Source: Glossina fuscipes (lineage: Eukaryota > Arthropoda > Insecta > Diptera > Glossinidae). Taken from it: a stretch of DNA of 64,000 nucleotides. The notes under the pieces are model-generated. The model was given only the letters and a program-made list of their open reading frames with translations, ran no database searches and had not been told where the DNA came from. The position numbers and the translations under genes are program-made. The DNA is taken from NCBI RefSeq assembly GCF_014805625.2, contig NW_023998417.1, positions 1,610,316-1,674,315 of the forward strand, in the 5' to 3' direction. This document shows, in pieces, positions 12,501 to 26,066 of the stretch; within the stretch, counting starts at the first letter, position 1; every line of letters starts with the position of its first letter.

Positions 12501-15500
12501 ATGGAATGGAAAAAAGGCGGAGTTTTCTAAATTTTTCGACAACAATCACTTCGTTATTATCTAAGATATTTCATAAGTCGGGCTTGCTCGTCCCTGCTGT
12601 TTTCATGTCTTTTCTAATGTTTCTATATATTGGTTTGTGTGCTTGCACACATTGTTCCCTTCCCTTGAGGGTGTGTTCCTCTTCGCGCAGTAAACAAATT
12701 TCTTTAAATATAACGTAATGCAGGTTTTCCTTTACGCCTGCGTCACGTTCATACAAGGCGGAAATACTTAAAGCACAACAGTCTAACGTTTTGACACAAT
12801 TTGATCATATCGGGGCGTCTGTCTGTTCTGTCCTAGAGAGCAATTTCAACTTTTCATTGGTAATTACTGGAAAAAGGTGTGCTGTACTTATTCGAACTCT
12901 CCCGGTAAGGTAGATTCTAAATAATATGAATAATTTTTTTTTTTTGATTGAAATTATATACATAGCATGTCGAATACAAGCACATGATACCTAATCTAAA
13001 CTAACCAAGGACTAGCCACACTGGAGGCTCTTAAGTCTTAAATACTCGTATGATACGGTTCTATTGATTTTCAGTTTAGTTAATAAAGGCTTGGAAGGAA
13101 CAGACTTTCTTCGCGTCAGATCTAAGCTTTCCTTAATTTAATTACCTTAAATATTCTTTTAAAATATCAAAATTTGAATTACTTAAGGAAATAATATTTT
13201 ACTTACCTATTCGAAAATCTTCTATAGATGGCTGCCAATATTATACAAGAGACGGCAAAAAGTAAAGCACAAAATAAAGTTAGACCAGCTAAGAATGGAG
13301 AGAGGGGTACGGTAAGACCATTGGAAGCACCTGAAATAATTAATAATATTAAATTTACAATAATTTCCGTACATAAGCACGCATCTACTTCAGATAACGT
13401 AATAAACATTCGCTGTAAAGGTAAAGGCAGCAATCCTTGAAAATTTTTATGTCGAGAAAGTATTTTCACGCCATGATGTTTTTGTTGTTCTCAACGAAAG
13501 AAATATAATTTTAAATTTTCCCACATGTTTTAGGTTGCGATCACCACCGTCTTTTTAATCATTATTTTGTCGCGTGTATAGAGAATAACCTCTCAGGGTA
13601 TTTGGGATTTTTTTTTACCGATCTGACTTCTGAAAACCTCTCTCATTAAGACGAAGAATTTTGAATTTCCAGCAATCGCGGAGAATTACAGAGATTTTCC
13701 TTGACCTGATTCTAAAAAATTTCTCGCAAGTTGTACACATTTTGTGGGTAAAGCTGCATTTAGGCAGAAAATGAAACAAGTATAAGTTGAGGAGAAAGAG
13801 TAACTAGAGACAAGCTGAGAAATATAAAGTAAGATGACTCACAAAGCGACGAAATAACAGAAAGAGAGACTGAAAGGTGTGAAAAGGAGAGAGCGATGTA
13901 GAGTGATAGGGTAAAGCGTATAAAAGGATTAGCAAGGAAAATTTGGGACAAAAATGAAAAGAAAAGCGATAGAGAGAAATGTAAAATAACTAGAAACGTT
14001 ACAGTCGAAGAACGTCGACTAGTATATGCGCTGCACTACCGTCGTCTAATACGGTTATTCGACAGACAGTTATCAGAAGGGTAAAATGGCTTAGATCCAT
14101 TTAGAAAATGATTCCGCAGCGATCTATATAATAAAAGATGGGTCTTTCTGGTTGCTATACACATCCACCTGTAACACGAGTGGTGTAGAATATACAAACC
14201 GAAATAACTAAGTTTGATGCGAGATAAATCGGGGAAAAAAGTAAGTGAACAAAATCGAGAAATAATTTCCACTAATCAAAGTAAATGTTTTGATCTTATA
14301 TCTTATTTACCGAGAAATTTATTGATTTGAAAATAATTTCGGTTAACAAAATATCTCGAAATTTTCAAAAAAAAAAATATTGAATCTATGTTTCGAATGA
14401 ACTATGCGAGTCAAATTACGTCGTCATACTACAATTAAACAACTCTCGTAATATGCAACCAGTAAACCAAAATTACATAATTACTCGCCACAAAACACCA
14501 TAGGAATCTTCGATTGCCCAAAAAGGTTAAAGATTAAAAAGAAGAAGAAAAAATTGCGTTTTGAATGTGAGTTATAATGATTCGTAATGCTTGACTTTAA
14601 ATAATGCTGCTGTGCATGATTCAAAAATCATTCTTGATCTTGATAGTTAGTAAATATTCTTCTGTTTAGGAGCAAATTAAAAGCAAGTTTTTTTTTTGTT
14701 CGCAAATTTAAATTTATTTTCCGAACGCTGACACCTGTTGATTTATGATGCATTGGATACTGCAACGTTTATCACCACGTATTTCTTTTTGCAGGCCCAT
14801 CTTTTTCTTGTTTTAAGGAAAGAAAGTAGAAAAGTATGCCGAAAACGGTCATGTCAATGCGGGCAAAATTTTAACACTTCATACCTTGTCACTCAATCTA
14901 GAAACGTGCTCGTTATCAAAAGTTAAATGTAATAATAAAAAAAATAAAAAAAAAAAAAAAAAATTTGAAAACTTGATAACATTGACAATATTCCATCTAA
15001 ACAATCACAGCGCCAACGATGTGTAAACAGTGCAAAATAATTTCCACCAACTATGATAAGAGGAAAGACCAGTTTCTGGCATCAAAGAGGACATCATTTT
15101 AAATTAAGTAAATTGTACGAGAAAAAAAATAGCAAAAAGAAGCAAATAAGAAAATTAAATGCAGTTTAGAACGAATCTTTTATGCGCATTACTACCGTTT
15201 AGCCCCCTAAAAAAACCAAGAGAAGTAAAAGAACAAAATTTCAGGCACTTTTATATGGAACGGGCGCAGCTGATTTTTTCTATTTTCAAAATAAAAGTTT
15301 TTAGCATGTGGGCGTTGTAGGCGTGCCCTTTGAACAGTTTAGATCAAATCGAAATTCTTTTGCGAATTGGAATGAGAGAATGTTTACCACAGATACTATA
15401 CAGTCACGCAGACGGACAACCGGGCAGATGAATAGGTGGACATAGGTGGTTTAGCTGTATACTAAATTTTAAACTGGTCAAGAATTTGTACACTTTATGT

Positions 15501-17959
15501 GCTTTTTGAAGCTTGTTTCTGCGCGTTGAAAAAAATAATTCAATTTTGATACACTCTAATATTGGGTAGGCGTGGTCAATTTTTTCCATTTTTATGCACA
15601 AATGCTATAGTTTATGACTAAGTGAGTAAAAAACCAATTTTTCATTCCCATCGAAAAACAGAAACATTCTCAATTTACGTGGTGCTGTAGGCTTGTCGTT
15701 CGACCACTTTGCTTCATTTTCAATACCAACCAGTGTGTAAGAACTTCCACAGTTTTTGCCAAATTTGAAGACGATAGCTTCATTTTTGCGACCAGTAGCA
15801 TGTTTAAAAAAGATGTTACAGGGACGGACGGACGGACGGACGGACGTACATATTTAAATCGACTTAGAATTTGATGCTCATCAAGAATATATACACTTTG
15901 TGGGATCCGAAATGCTTTCTGGTAGGCGCTGCATACGTGTTGACAAAATGAATATACCTATGGATGATGGGTATAAAAATCAAAGAAAAGGATGAAAATT
16001 TGTGCAAATTTATGCGCGATTTGCAATGAATAGAAAGACGTATAAAATGAAGCTACAGCCGAATGCTTGTTTCTCGAAACTTGTTAATAAATTTGAAAAT
16101 TTTCAAATAAAGTTTCGATCGCAGTTCAAGTTATATAAAAGGCAAGGGATTTTTAGTGTGTACAAAAAAAAAAAAAAAAAAAAAAAACAAAGAACAGAGA
16201 AAGGATAACGAAAATCTACAGACCAAAAATGCGAAGAAAACTTAATTGCATTTGTGCCAAAAAACAACAACAAAACGGAACGAAAAACCGGAAATAAAAA
16301 AACAGCGACTTTTGCTAACAGTCTTAATGCGAACTTCAACTGAATGCTCTGTTAAGTAAATAGCACAAAATCTATTAGAACAATCTTTGTCCAGTGAACA
16401 ATGCAATGAACAACAGAGCAACATCAACAACAACACCAACAACAACAACAATAATAATAATAACAATAACAACAACAACAACAGGAAAAATTATAACAGA
16501 AGCAGAAAATGTTTAAAGAAAAAGTTTTTTTTTTTTTTTTTTTTTGCGCATAAACACGTACGTAAACTGAAAGTGCACATCAGCATAAATATTTATTCAA
16601 GTGCATGGGAAAATGGCGTTTGCTCGCTTCCAGGACAAAGTTTACGAAAAACAACGAAAAAGAACTAACTAACAATAACCTTAAGACAACACGAACGAAA
16701 AAGCTGTAAAACTCAAAACTTGTATACACTAGTATTCATCGGATGTATGAAAAAATTCATCTATAAAGTATCGAGCCTCTTTTTTTTTGTTTTTTTAGTA
16801 AATGGCCAACAACTTCGGACACTTTTGCACGTGGTCAGTAGTAGTGCTTCAATTTCCAAAAAAAAACGGTGCATAATTTGATGATTTGATTTTGAACGAA
16901 TCAAGATATGTATATCAAGTCATTTATTTTCCTCAAGATATATTAAAGAAAATAGCCAACCAAAAGCTGCTTTTGCTTTGGAAATGATCATTTTCAGCAA
17001 ACTTCGCGAAGAAAGATCGAGTATTAAAAGGCTAGGAAGAAGAAGATTAAAAGCCTTTTAAAAAGTTCACCAGATGACCAGGGGACCTGTTGGGCAAGCG
17101 AAGAAGAAGGTTATTCAAGAAGAATACAATTTGAATAGACAATCAATTTTTATATAAGCTATGAAAGACTTCTGATGAAAGTTCTGATCTCGTTGATTTT
17201 TTGACATGGGCATGGGGTAATTGTATTGGGGTCATCATTTTGCCACGGACGGAACGGAGAGAATAACAATCGGTCAGTGGAATGTAATGTAATGTAAAAT
17301 GCATCGCGTTCTCTCTCTCTCTCTCTCTCTCTCCTGTCATAATATTATGTGTAAAAACCTGCTGCCCGGTTATTCGCTCCACAATATAGATTTTTTCATT
17401 AATAAAAGCTTGAAAAGGAGGCCGACTTATATGCGTACATACCTGGTTATAATTGTGCACTGTACCATTTATAGAAACGGCCGGTTCCAGAAAGTAGCTT
17501 TAATTTAAAAAAAAACTTATCTTTTTGGATCTCTGTTATGGACCCTAGCCATGCTCGACAAGTAATGTCTAAAAAAGATCGTAGCCTAAACACAAAACAA
17601 ATTTGGAAATCTGCACTGCAAGTTTGCTGTTCTCGACCAACAAAAATCCTAAGACTGAAATTATGCATGCCGGGCAATTATCTCATTTGTATCTGCAAGC
17701 TAAAGAGGAGAAAATAAAATACACGAGCGCTACACATCTCAGTTCAATTATCCCTCAGATATTGAGAAAACATTCTAAGAAGATTTTTATGTACCATGCC
17801 AACTAAAACGAAGGGAGGAACTTGATAGATAACCATAAGTGAGCTTTAGGAGAACTTTTCGGAAATCCTACTTTACAATCAATTGAAAGAAAAATGTTAG
17901 CAATTTATGAAAACAAAAGAAAAAACAAAAAAACCAAGAAAGGAAAGAAAAATAATGCA

Positions 17960-17991
<32 letters not shown>

Positions 17992-18836
17992 CTCTATTAT
18001 TTTCTAGTAATATGTTAATTTCGACTTTGCATTGAAACGCTCGATATTTTTCAAAGATCTTATATAAGAAAATTTTGTTTTTGTTAATGAAAGTATTACG
18101 AAATAAATTGAAACTGAAGTGGAAAATTTTGTGAAAGGTATATTTACGCAAGGGCTCTAAACTGATACTTAAATACCTTACTATACAAGTGCATATAAAA
18201 CAATGTTGATATATAAGTAAAGAGTTCCAGATATACAATGTTTTGTGTGCATTGTATGATACCGTCTACACGTATGAATTGTAGCATCAGGAATTCAAGA
18301 AACTTTCATTCAACTGTAAGAATAAAGTATTGTGGAATGTACGTATATTCCTTCAAACATATATATAAGCATACATATACATACATAGCTTTGCATATAT
18401 ATATATACAAGTATATATATATATATATACATCTATATATATCAATATATATGTATATGCATATGCATATATATGTACGTGCTCTAGCGGAAACGAGCTT
18501 AATACATTATAAGATCAAGTTAATGGTAAGGATAGAGGAACCAGTGCGCATACACACTTCAGTTTTGTTCTTTTTCTGTCACTTTTGTATTGTTAAATGT
18601 ATTAAATTTTCACTTTGAAATATATTTTGATTTAAATTTTGCGGGAAGCTACTTTTATTGCTAAATGCTTGTGAAAAATCACTTAATAGAATTCGAAAAG
18701 ATCGTATTGTATGAGAGCTTGAGAAAAATTCTCAGTTAAGACCAAGAACCAATAAAATGCATTCAAAATTCAACTGGCAACGGTAAATACATGCTTAACA
18801 ATATCCGTTTACTGATGCACATCATACAAACGCACA

Positions 18837-18871
<35 letters not shown>

Positions 18872-21800
18872 GTATATACCGCATTTAAATATTTGCCTGG
18901 AAGCATCCTCTTAAATATATACATTCATATGTTAAGAGCAATCTCATACCATTGCTGGCTGATGTGGCGCACCGATACGCTTACGTATGGATGCTCGTAT
19001 ACGTGCACCTTAGAGCGGATGTGACTAAAATGAAACTATCAATAAAAATTGCATTATGCAAAACAGGATATTGACTTCTTTTTTTTACTTTTATTTTTAT
19101 TTATTTATTTATTTTTATTTATTTTTTGCTCTTTGTTTTTATGCTTCCGCTGTTCGTAAAGCAACTACCGTAGTGTGGATAGCTATGCATATACCTCTAT
19201 ATTCATTATGTTCATAAGAACATAAACAGACATATATATATATATATATATATATAAAAGAATATATACACACACATCTACCATTATGTTTCTGTATGTG
19301 TTTACCTTATCATATATGCGCGTATAAACCCGTATTTGTTGCTCTATAATATTATATATACATTGAGATTTTATGCTGTTGTTTTCCCCCCACATATTGT
19401 CGATGGTACCTTTCTTTAACAATGTCGGTAAATGTTGTCACTACATTGTCGCAAAATATGCACCAAATTTGTTTTCCCACAAGACATGCAGCGAGCACAA
19501 GTGAAAACATCAAACACGTATACAGACGACGCAAGAACGTTATCTACTGAAACGTTCAAAAATTTCATGAATTTTTTATGTTTACACAAATTGTGAAATA
19601 TAAGAATATTCTCGCGTTTATTATCGTTGCATTTGTGCGTGCTTGAGCGACTTTATATTTTTTAACATTCAATATTACATACACGTACACACAAAAACAT
19701 ATAATGAAAACAACAAAACATCCTACAATCAATTCGTTTGCTTAACATTTGTAACAAGTTTCGCTTACATTAAATATAAGCGTTTCCCTTAATGATATAA
19801 CATATTAAAGATTAATTTTAATAAATTTGAAATTCTTCTATAAATTTGCAATCAAAGCATCGTAACGAATGTCTTTTTTTCAGATTTTCGTTGCTTAGTA
19901 ATTGACGAGTTACACGCACGACGATTAAACACTAGTTGTTCGCTAATATCAATGAGTTTGGTTAAACAATTATTCATTTCTCGCTCTTTTCACAGCGACA
20001 GCTCTTTTAAAAAAAAAAAACTCATTCTCTTCTTGCTTCTTGAGTAAAACAAATTGTATGAGTTCCAAAGTGTATCGAATTAGGGTTTCGTGAGTACACC
20101 AAATTAAGGGTTTCCTGAGTACATCGAATTAGGGTTTCTTGAGTACGTCAAATTAAGGGGTTCTTGAGTAAATCAAACCCTGTAGGGAATCTATTTGTTT
20201 ACCACAAGTTTTATGTTGAACTTTAGTTTAACGCTTTCTAAACTATGCCATTTTACCTCTTTAACTGCACAAATGCGTTCGTATTACGTATTATTGTTAT
20301 CAAAGGTGCTGTGAAAAACCATGGCAGGAAATCATTTATTCGACTAAAATTTGTTCTTCGATATCTGCATCTATTGTCAAAAGTTTACCTGCTAAAAATC
20401 AAGTAATATGAGTCCTAAAAAAAATATAGAAAAATTTATTGGATATTTTAATCCATTTTATTTCTGAGAGGAACATTTCTAATACCCTTGATGCGGAGAA
20501 AGGAGAATAAATATTTTTAATATTTACATGCTAACAAGTGGTCGCTCATTTACTTCTCCCTTAATTTGCCAGAATTCGAAGTTCGCTCATTTACTTCTCC
20601 CTTAATTTGCCAGAATTCGAAGTTCGCTCATNNNNNNNNNNGCTCATTTACTTCTCCCTTAATTTGCCAGAATTCGAAGTTCGCTCATTTACTTCTCCTG
20701 TAATTTGCCAGAATTCGAAGTTCGCCCACCGGCTTACGTAGATGAATAAACCCACATGTGGTTTAATATACAGTATCATGAAATGATAAACGCACAAACA
20801 TATATACATTTTCGTTATGTATATTATACACGTACATTAATGCTTATCATATGCTATGAAACGCTGAGAAAAAAACTGTTGCGTAATTAGAAAATGGAGT
20901 TAATGAATTATTTTTTTGTCCACAATTGCTCTGCACAGCTTACTATAGATTAGATTCTGATTTTTGGAAATATGGAGTTTAACCATTTTACTACGATTTA
21001 ATCTCCAATAATACGAATTGCAATTATAGCCGAAACGGGAGCGAGAGCGAGAGAGAGAGCGAGAGAGAGTGAATACGAGAAACAGCGGAAGATAGAAACA
21101 TTTATTACAAAGCACACATGTTTACATGAATTTTCAGAAATACTTTTAACAGTTTGAACATCAACGCAAATTATTTTTACTTTTCTCGATACAAAAAGAG
21201 TTTAAAACTTTTTCTCTATCTGGAAGAGAAAACTATCCTACCTCATATCCGAAACTACCTTAGCTCATATCCGACGTTTTAGCTATTTTAAAACGAAGAT
21301 TTACAGGAGTGAAGTCTTTTTAATCGGGTTTGTCAATAAAGCGATCTTTATATAGTCCGAAGCAATCGTAATAAATCTTCTTGATTTCATTTGTAAACAT
21401 TCAAAGAGAAAGAACATATTTATAAGAGCGGTATTCCCAACAAATTCTTCGGTCGGTCGGCACAGGGTTTAATTTTAATTGAGATGTCAGAATGTTATCC
21501 CTTTTTAGATAACTCCGTCATGGGAGGAAAGAGGTGCTTTAAGGAATCTTTTCCCATAATTGTAGTTAAAAAATGAGATCACATTTCCTGTTGAAAAGTG
21601 AAGCTGAAATGAGTTGAAGAAAGCAATGAAATTTGCTCATTGAAAACAATAGTAAAAGAATAAAAGCAAAACTGTGATATAAAAGCGTTACACATGAAAT
21701 GTATATCTTTAAGGGCAAATTTGAGATAGAAATACAAATTATTTGTTTCTTCCTGTTTGGCTGCATCGTCAATGATTTTAAGCAAAGTTATTTGGCAAAA

Positions 21801-24140
21801 CCAATATATGAAGTGACTTACAGCGTGAACGCGTTATTAGATCACTTTATACGTGTATTTTTAAGTAAATCTTAGTAATATCGCTTACCTGTGAATTTGG
21901 CAACACCTTTGAAACTAATATCATCAATGATTATCGGCTCGGAACGACCTTTAGCATTAACAGCAAATATAATCATTCGATATAAAGCAGTTGGATCCAG
22001 ATTATCAATAAAAAACGTAACCGGGCTGGTAGTATGCTTTAAATTACAAAAAAAAAATAATAATAATAATAATATTAAAAATTGAAATAAAAAAAAAAAA
22101 AAAAATACGTAAAGTCTATCTATTTATAAAATATAAATTTAAAAGTGTATGTTAGCTTAACTTTTAATATATGCTTGATATGACTTGTAAAAAATGATTT
22201 TTTTTCTTTTTGTTTTTTTCTTTGTATGTTTTGTGGTTTTTTTAACCAACTTAGCATCATGTTTCCGTTCCACACTTTTTCATCATGACAAATAAAAACT
22301 AAAAACTTCTTCTTCGCAACATAACTCAGTTTAAAAAGAAATTATAAAACTTTTAACCTAACAAAAAAATTGCAAAAGTTGATTCTTTGTAACAAAAAAA
22401 AAAGACAAAAAAAAGCACAGCTATAAAGGCGAGCTGAGTTTATGGCGCTTCGCAGATATCGAAACGAATAAAAGCCTGACGATGCAAAATTCAAATTGTG
22501 CACGTATGGATATATTAAGGTTTTCCAATTCGAGGCTTTTAATAATTAAGAGCTTGTTCAAATTTACACGCAGTCTTCGTGTTAATAAATGCTGGTCCGT
22601 CTTGCCATATGTTGAGTTTCCAGCTATAGCCAATGAGATTGGCGACAATGCAAGCCTATGGGACTTCCTGAAGACATTCGTAGAAGATGAGCGGTATTTT
22701 TCAAAAATTATCGAACGCTTAGCATGGACAACTTCCTAAGCGATAGGCGGTGACCTAATCGCAGATTGTTAAGGTTCAGACTCTTCCGGTAAAGTATTGT
22801 TTTCTCGCCTGATATTCTTCGTGTGATTAACGTTTCTGAATTATTAAGCATTCTTTGTCAGTTAAGTTTCTTAAATTTTTTCTTTCGTTAACATAAAATC
22901 AAGTAACTACGGTCCGCTGGAGTATTATATGACTATTCAGATTTCCTCCCAGGTGGTTTAATCTTATTTGAAAAGGGAGAAGCTTAGATCATCGTCTTTA
23001 TACCGTACAACACTTGTGGTACTGAATACATTAAGCGTGTGTGTGGGAGAAGGGATTAAGGTAGACCCATCTTTTATTATCATGATTCTGAATTGATCTT
23101 AGTCTGTCTGTCTGTCTGAAGTCTGCCGATATGTTTTTGTGTTCAAGCTGCAGGTAGGAATTTTTAATATATTTTAGTAAAATTTGGTACAGTGACGTGT
23201 TTTGACCCAATTACGAACACTATTGAAAATGTTTCGCATCGACTGCTCCCCATATAGCGCCCTATTCGAAAACGTTTTTATATGGCAAAAAATTGCAATT
23301 TTCCGAATTTCTCGGCAAAAGCGGCTAAGTAGTATTTCGACATTCTAAATTGGTATGAAAAGTTTGCAAGGGCCAGGGGAATTTTTGAACCCCCTCTCAT
23401 ATAACGAAAACTGAAGTGCACACGGCCACGAGGTATACCTTTGGATGCTTCATGATCAAAATTCTATCATAATAGTAATTTAACTGCATCAAATTTGTAC
23501 TATCTCGGCCTATTCTTTGGATCCTATCCTAATAGGGATTTTCACGAAAGGTGATCCTTTGTAGAGCAGAAAAGTCTAAGTTTTACTATATGGTGATGAA
23601 CATTGTACCCATAATAGTAATTTCATATAAAAAAAAAAAAGAATTTTATTAGATAATGTGGTGCGAGGTAGGTCTGACCCTTGACTATAAAGTTCTTACT
23701 TGTTTAATATTCAAATGCTTATGGGACACTCGAAAAGCTTGTCAAAAAAAAAAAACAAAAAAAAAAAATTTTAATTTTAATTCATACATATCGTATCGTT
23801 TTGTTTAAACAAATGACAAGAGATTCACTAGATACCGTATAGCCTATATATAGAAGGTAAACTAAATTTGGCATTAACTTTGTGAAAAATTCAACAATTT
23901 ATTTACTAACTTTCGTTTTATATTCTTTTTATAATCAAAATAATTTTGCAATATCTTTGCAGTATATGTGTACATGATGACACATAGGAGAAAGTTTTGC
24001 AAACCATGCAAGTGCGTATTCGCAGTATTACATACATTATTTTATAATTTCATATGCATAACCGTCATACATATGTGATCATGTTTTAAAGTAGATATTG
24101 CTACCATAACGTCTATATAAATGGCACATTATCATAAGTG

Positions 24141-24171
<31 letters not shown>

Positions 24172-26027
24172 TATATAATAAGCCCCAACGACCGAAATAA
24201 TAAAGACATGTGTTTATGATTTTCCATAATGTATGCATGTATTTGTATGCATACCCTGGTTACATAAAAGGGTATATGTATTTTAGTATACACATAAGGG
24301 TCTGGGATGTGGTAATAATGGCTGACGAGGCAACTTAAAAAAAAATTTGCCAAAAGATGACATGAAAAAGCAGTAACAATAACTTAACTGCATTTATGGC
24401 TTCTTGTCATTTTGCTAAAGTTGTTGGTAAACTTTGCGTTTTCTTCCTTTCTTTTTCCTTTTTCTATTTTTTTGTTTTTTTTTGTTTTTTGTTTTTCTCC
24501 CCTTATGTTCTTTTTAAAAACATATCATGTCATTATGACGCTTAAATATGTTACATAAGTTTGTAGTTCACTTTCAAAGTAAAAGCAAAAAAACTTGAGT
24601 GTACAAAATTTACGTTGAGAGGATAGCGAGTAGAGTTAGTGTAATACACCTAACTACTTATATATATATATTTATATATATAATATATATAATATATTAT
24701 AAGGATTGAGGCATACATGGTGAGCATCCTTTAATTTGCAGCACTTTCCAACTTTCGTCATACGCGCGTCATTTTACATTACCTTATTTTGTATATGTGT
24801 GCAAGCGCAGGTTGGTTTTTTTTAACGCGTAAAATATGAAGAAATTTAATAAGTTTTTAAGAAATATTTATTTTTGGAACGATATTAGCATATAATATCT
24901 GTACCTCAAATTCAGTTTAATTAAGTGATTAATGAATTCGAATAATCTTTAATGCGTGGCTTTAATATGTGGATTTATATAAAATCTGGAACCACACAGA
25001 TTCACTTGCATTGATTGCTTAAATCGATATAATCATCTTCGTCTGTCTGTCGTAAGCAACCATTTCCAGCAATTAAGTCAATAAATCAATGATTTGAGTA
25101 TAAAAGTTCCGAGCTTAAAGCGACAGATCACAGTTTAAAGTCATCTGTAAACACCGTCTGGAAGAACTCCGAGAGATATCGAGGGCAAAGAAGCCTATGA
25201 GAACGCGTAGTTATGTAACTTTTGGCAAAAGCAGTTTAATTCGCCGATATATTCCCTATAGTATTAAGTTAACGGTAAGTAATACTCTTGACCTTGATTT
25301 TGATTTTGATCTTCTTGAGCCGTATCACCGTTCAAACTGTTGAACTGTTAAGCGTGTAACAAGTTTAAATAAATTTTGTAAGGAAATGTTGTTTCCCTTA
25401 TTTTTTTTGTTGTCGAAATAGGGGTTTATCTTAAACTTGCGAAAGCAGTCCGGATGGGCGGACCTTGTCAATAATTCTATCCGACGTACGATCCGATCTT
25501 ACGAAAAACGCAGATAATGAAATGAGGATTGCGTTTATATATGAGAATGTATTGAAAGTAAATGAAATGATTGACTATATGACCCTTTCTTAAGGATGAT
25601 CGCCGCGATTCCATATTGGCCGTTTAGTCTCAGTATAAGTTGTGCAAACAATTGCACACAATGCCCCACACACATCCTGCAAAGGTTTGAGGTGATTGAA
25701 TAGAAAGTTCGGCGAGACATGCTTTCAAAAAAACATTCGGTCATTACCGAATTTTTAATACCCATCGCCCTTGTCCTGAAAAAAAAACAACTAAATTTTC
25801 ATAATTTATAATTTTTCCTATTTTCAAAAGTAAAATTGGAAATGTGTATGGAGTGTGTGTATTGTGCAAAAAAAAACACGGAAATCAAAGGTGTTCACAG
25901 TTTTATTCCATAGGCGCTAGGTCGCAGTAGGCGTGTTTTTTGATCGGTTTAGTTAACTTTCACTTTGTTTTGTGACAGACAGAAAGTCAGTCGGACGGAC
26001 GGACGGACTTGCTTAAATCAATTCAGA

Positions 26028-26066
<39 letters not shown>

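Larger units (their letters stand above)
13331..21888 (-). other. Intron V10/V11 (8558 bp)
   Basis: Phase 1. Holds family B copy B1, the 24-25 bp and 41-bp tandem arrays with the assembly gap, a GAGA-rich stretch at 21040-21072 and many AT, CT, GT and CAA microsatellites. Frames of up to 126 codons at 18238-18618 are AT microsatellite translations. No gene is supported. Confidence 0.8.

Noticed and set aside
18238..18618. 126-codon plus-strand frame
   Set aside because: Mostly Ile/Tyr repeats from (AT)n microsatellites.
20076..20173. TTAGGG-containing repeats considered as interstitial telomere sequence
   Set aside because: The unit is 24-25 bp and TTAGGG is only a small part of it; no short-period telomere array.
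20544..20723. Regular direct repeats considered as a CRISPR array
   Set aside because: Head-to-tail repeats without unique spacers, in a eukaryotic intron.
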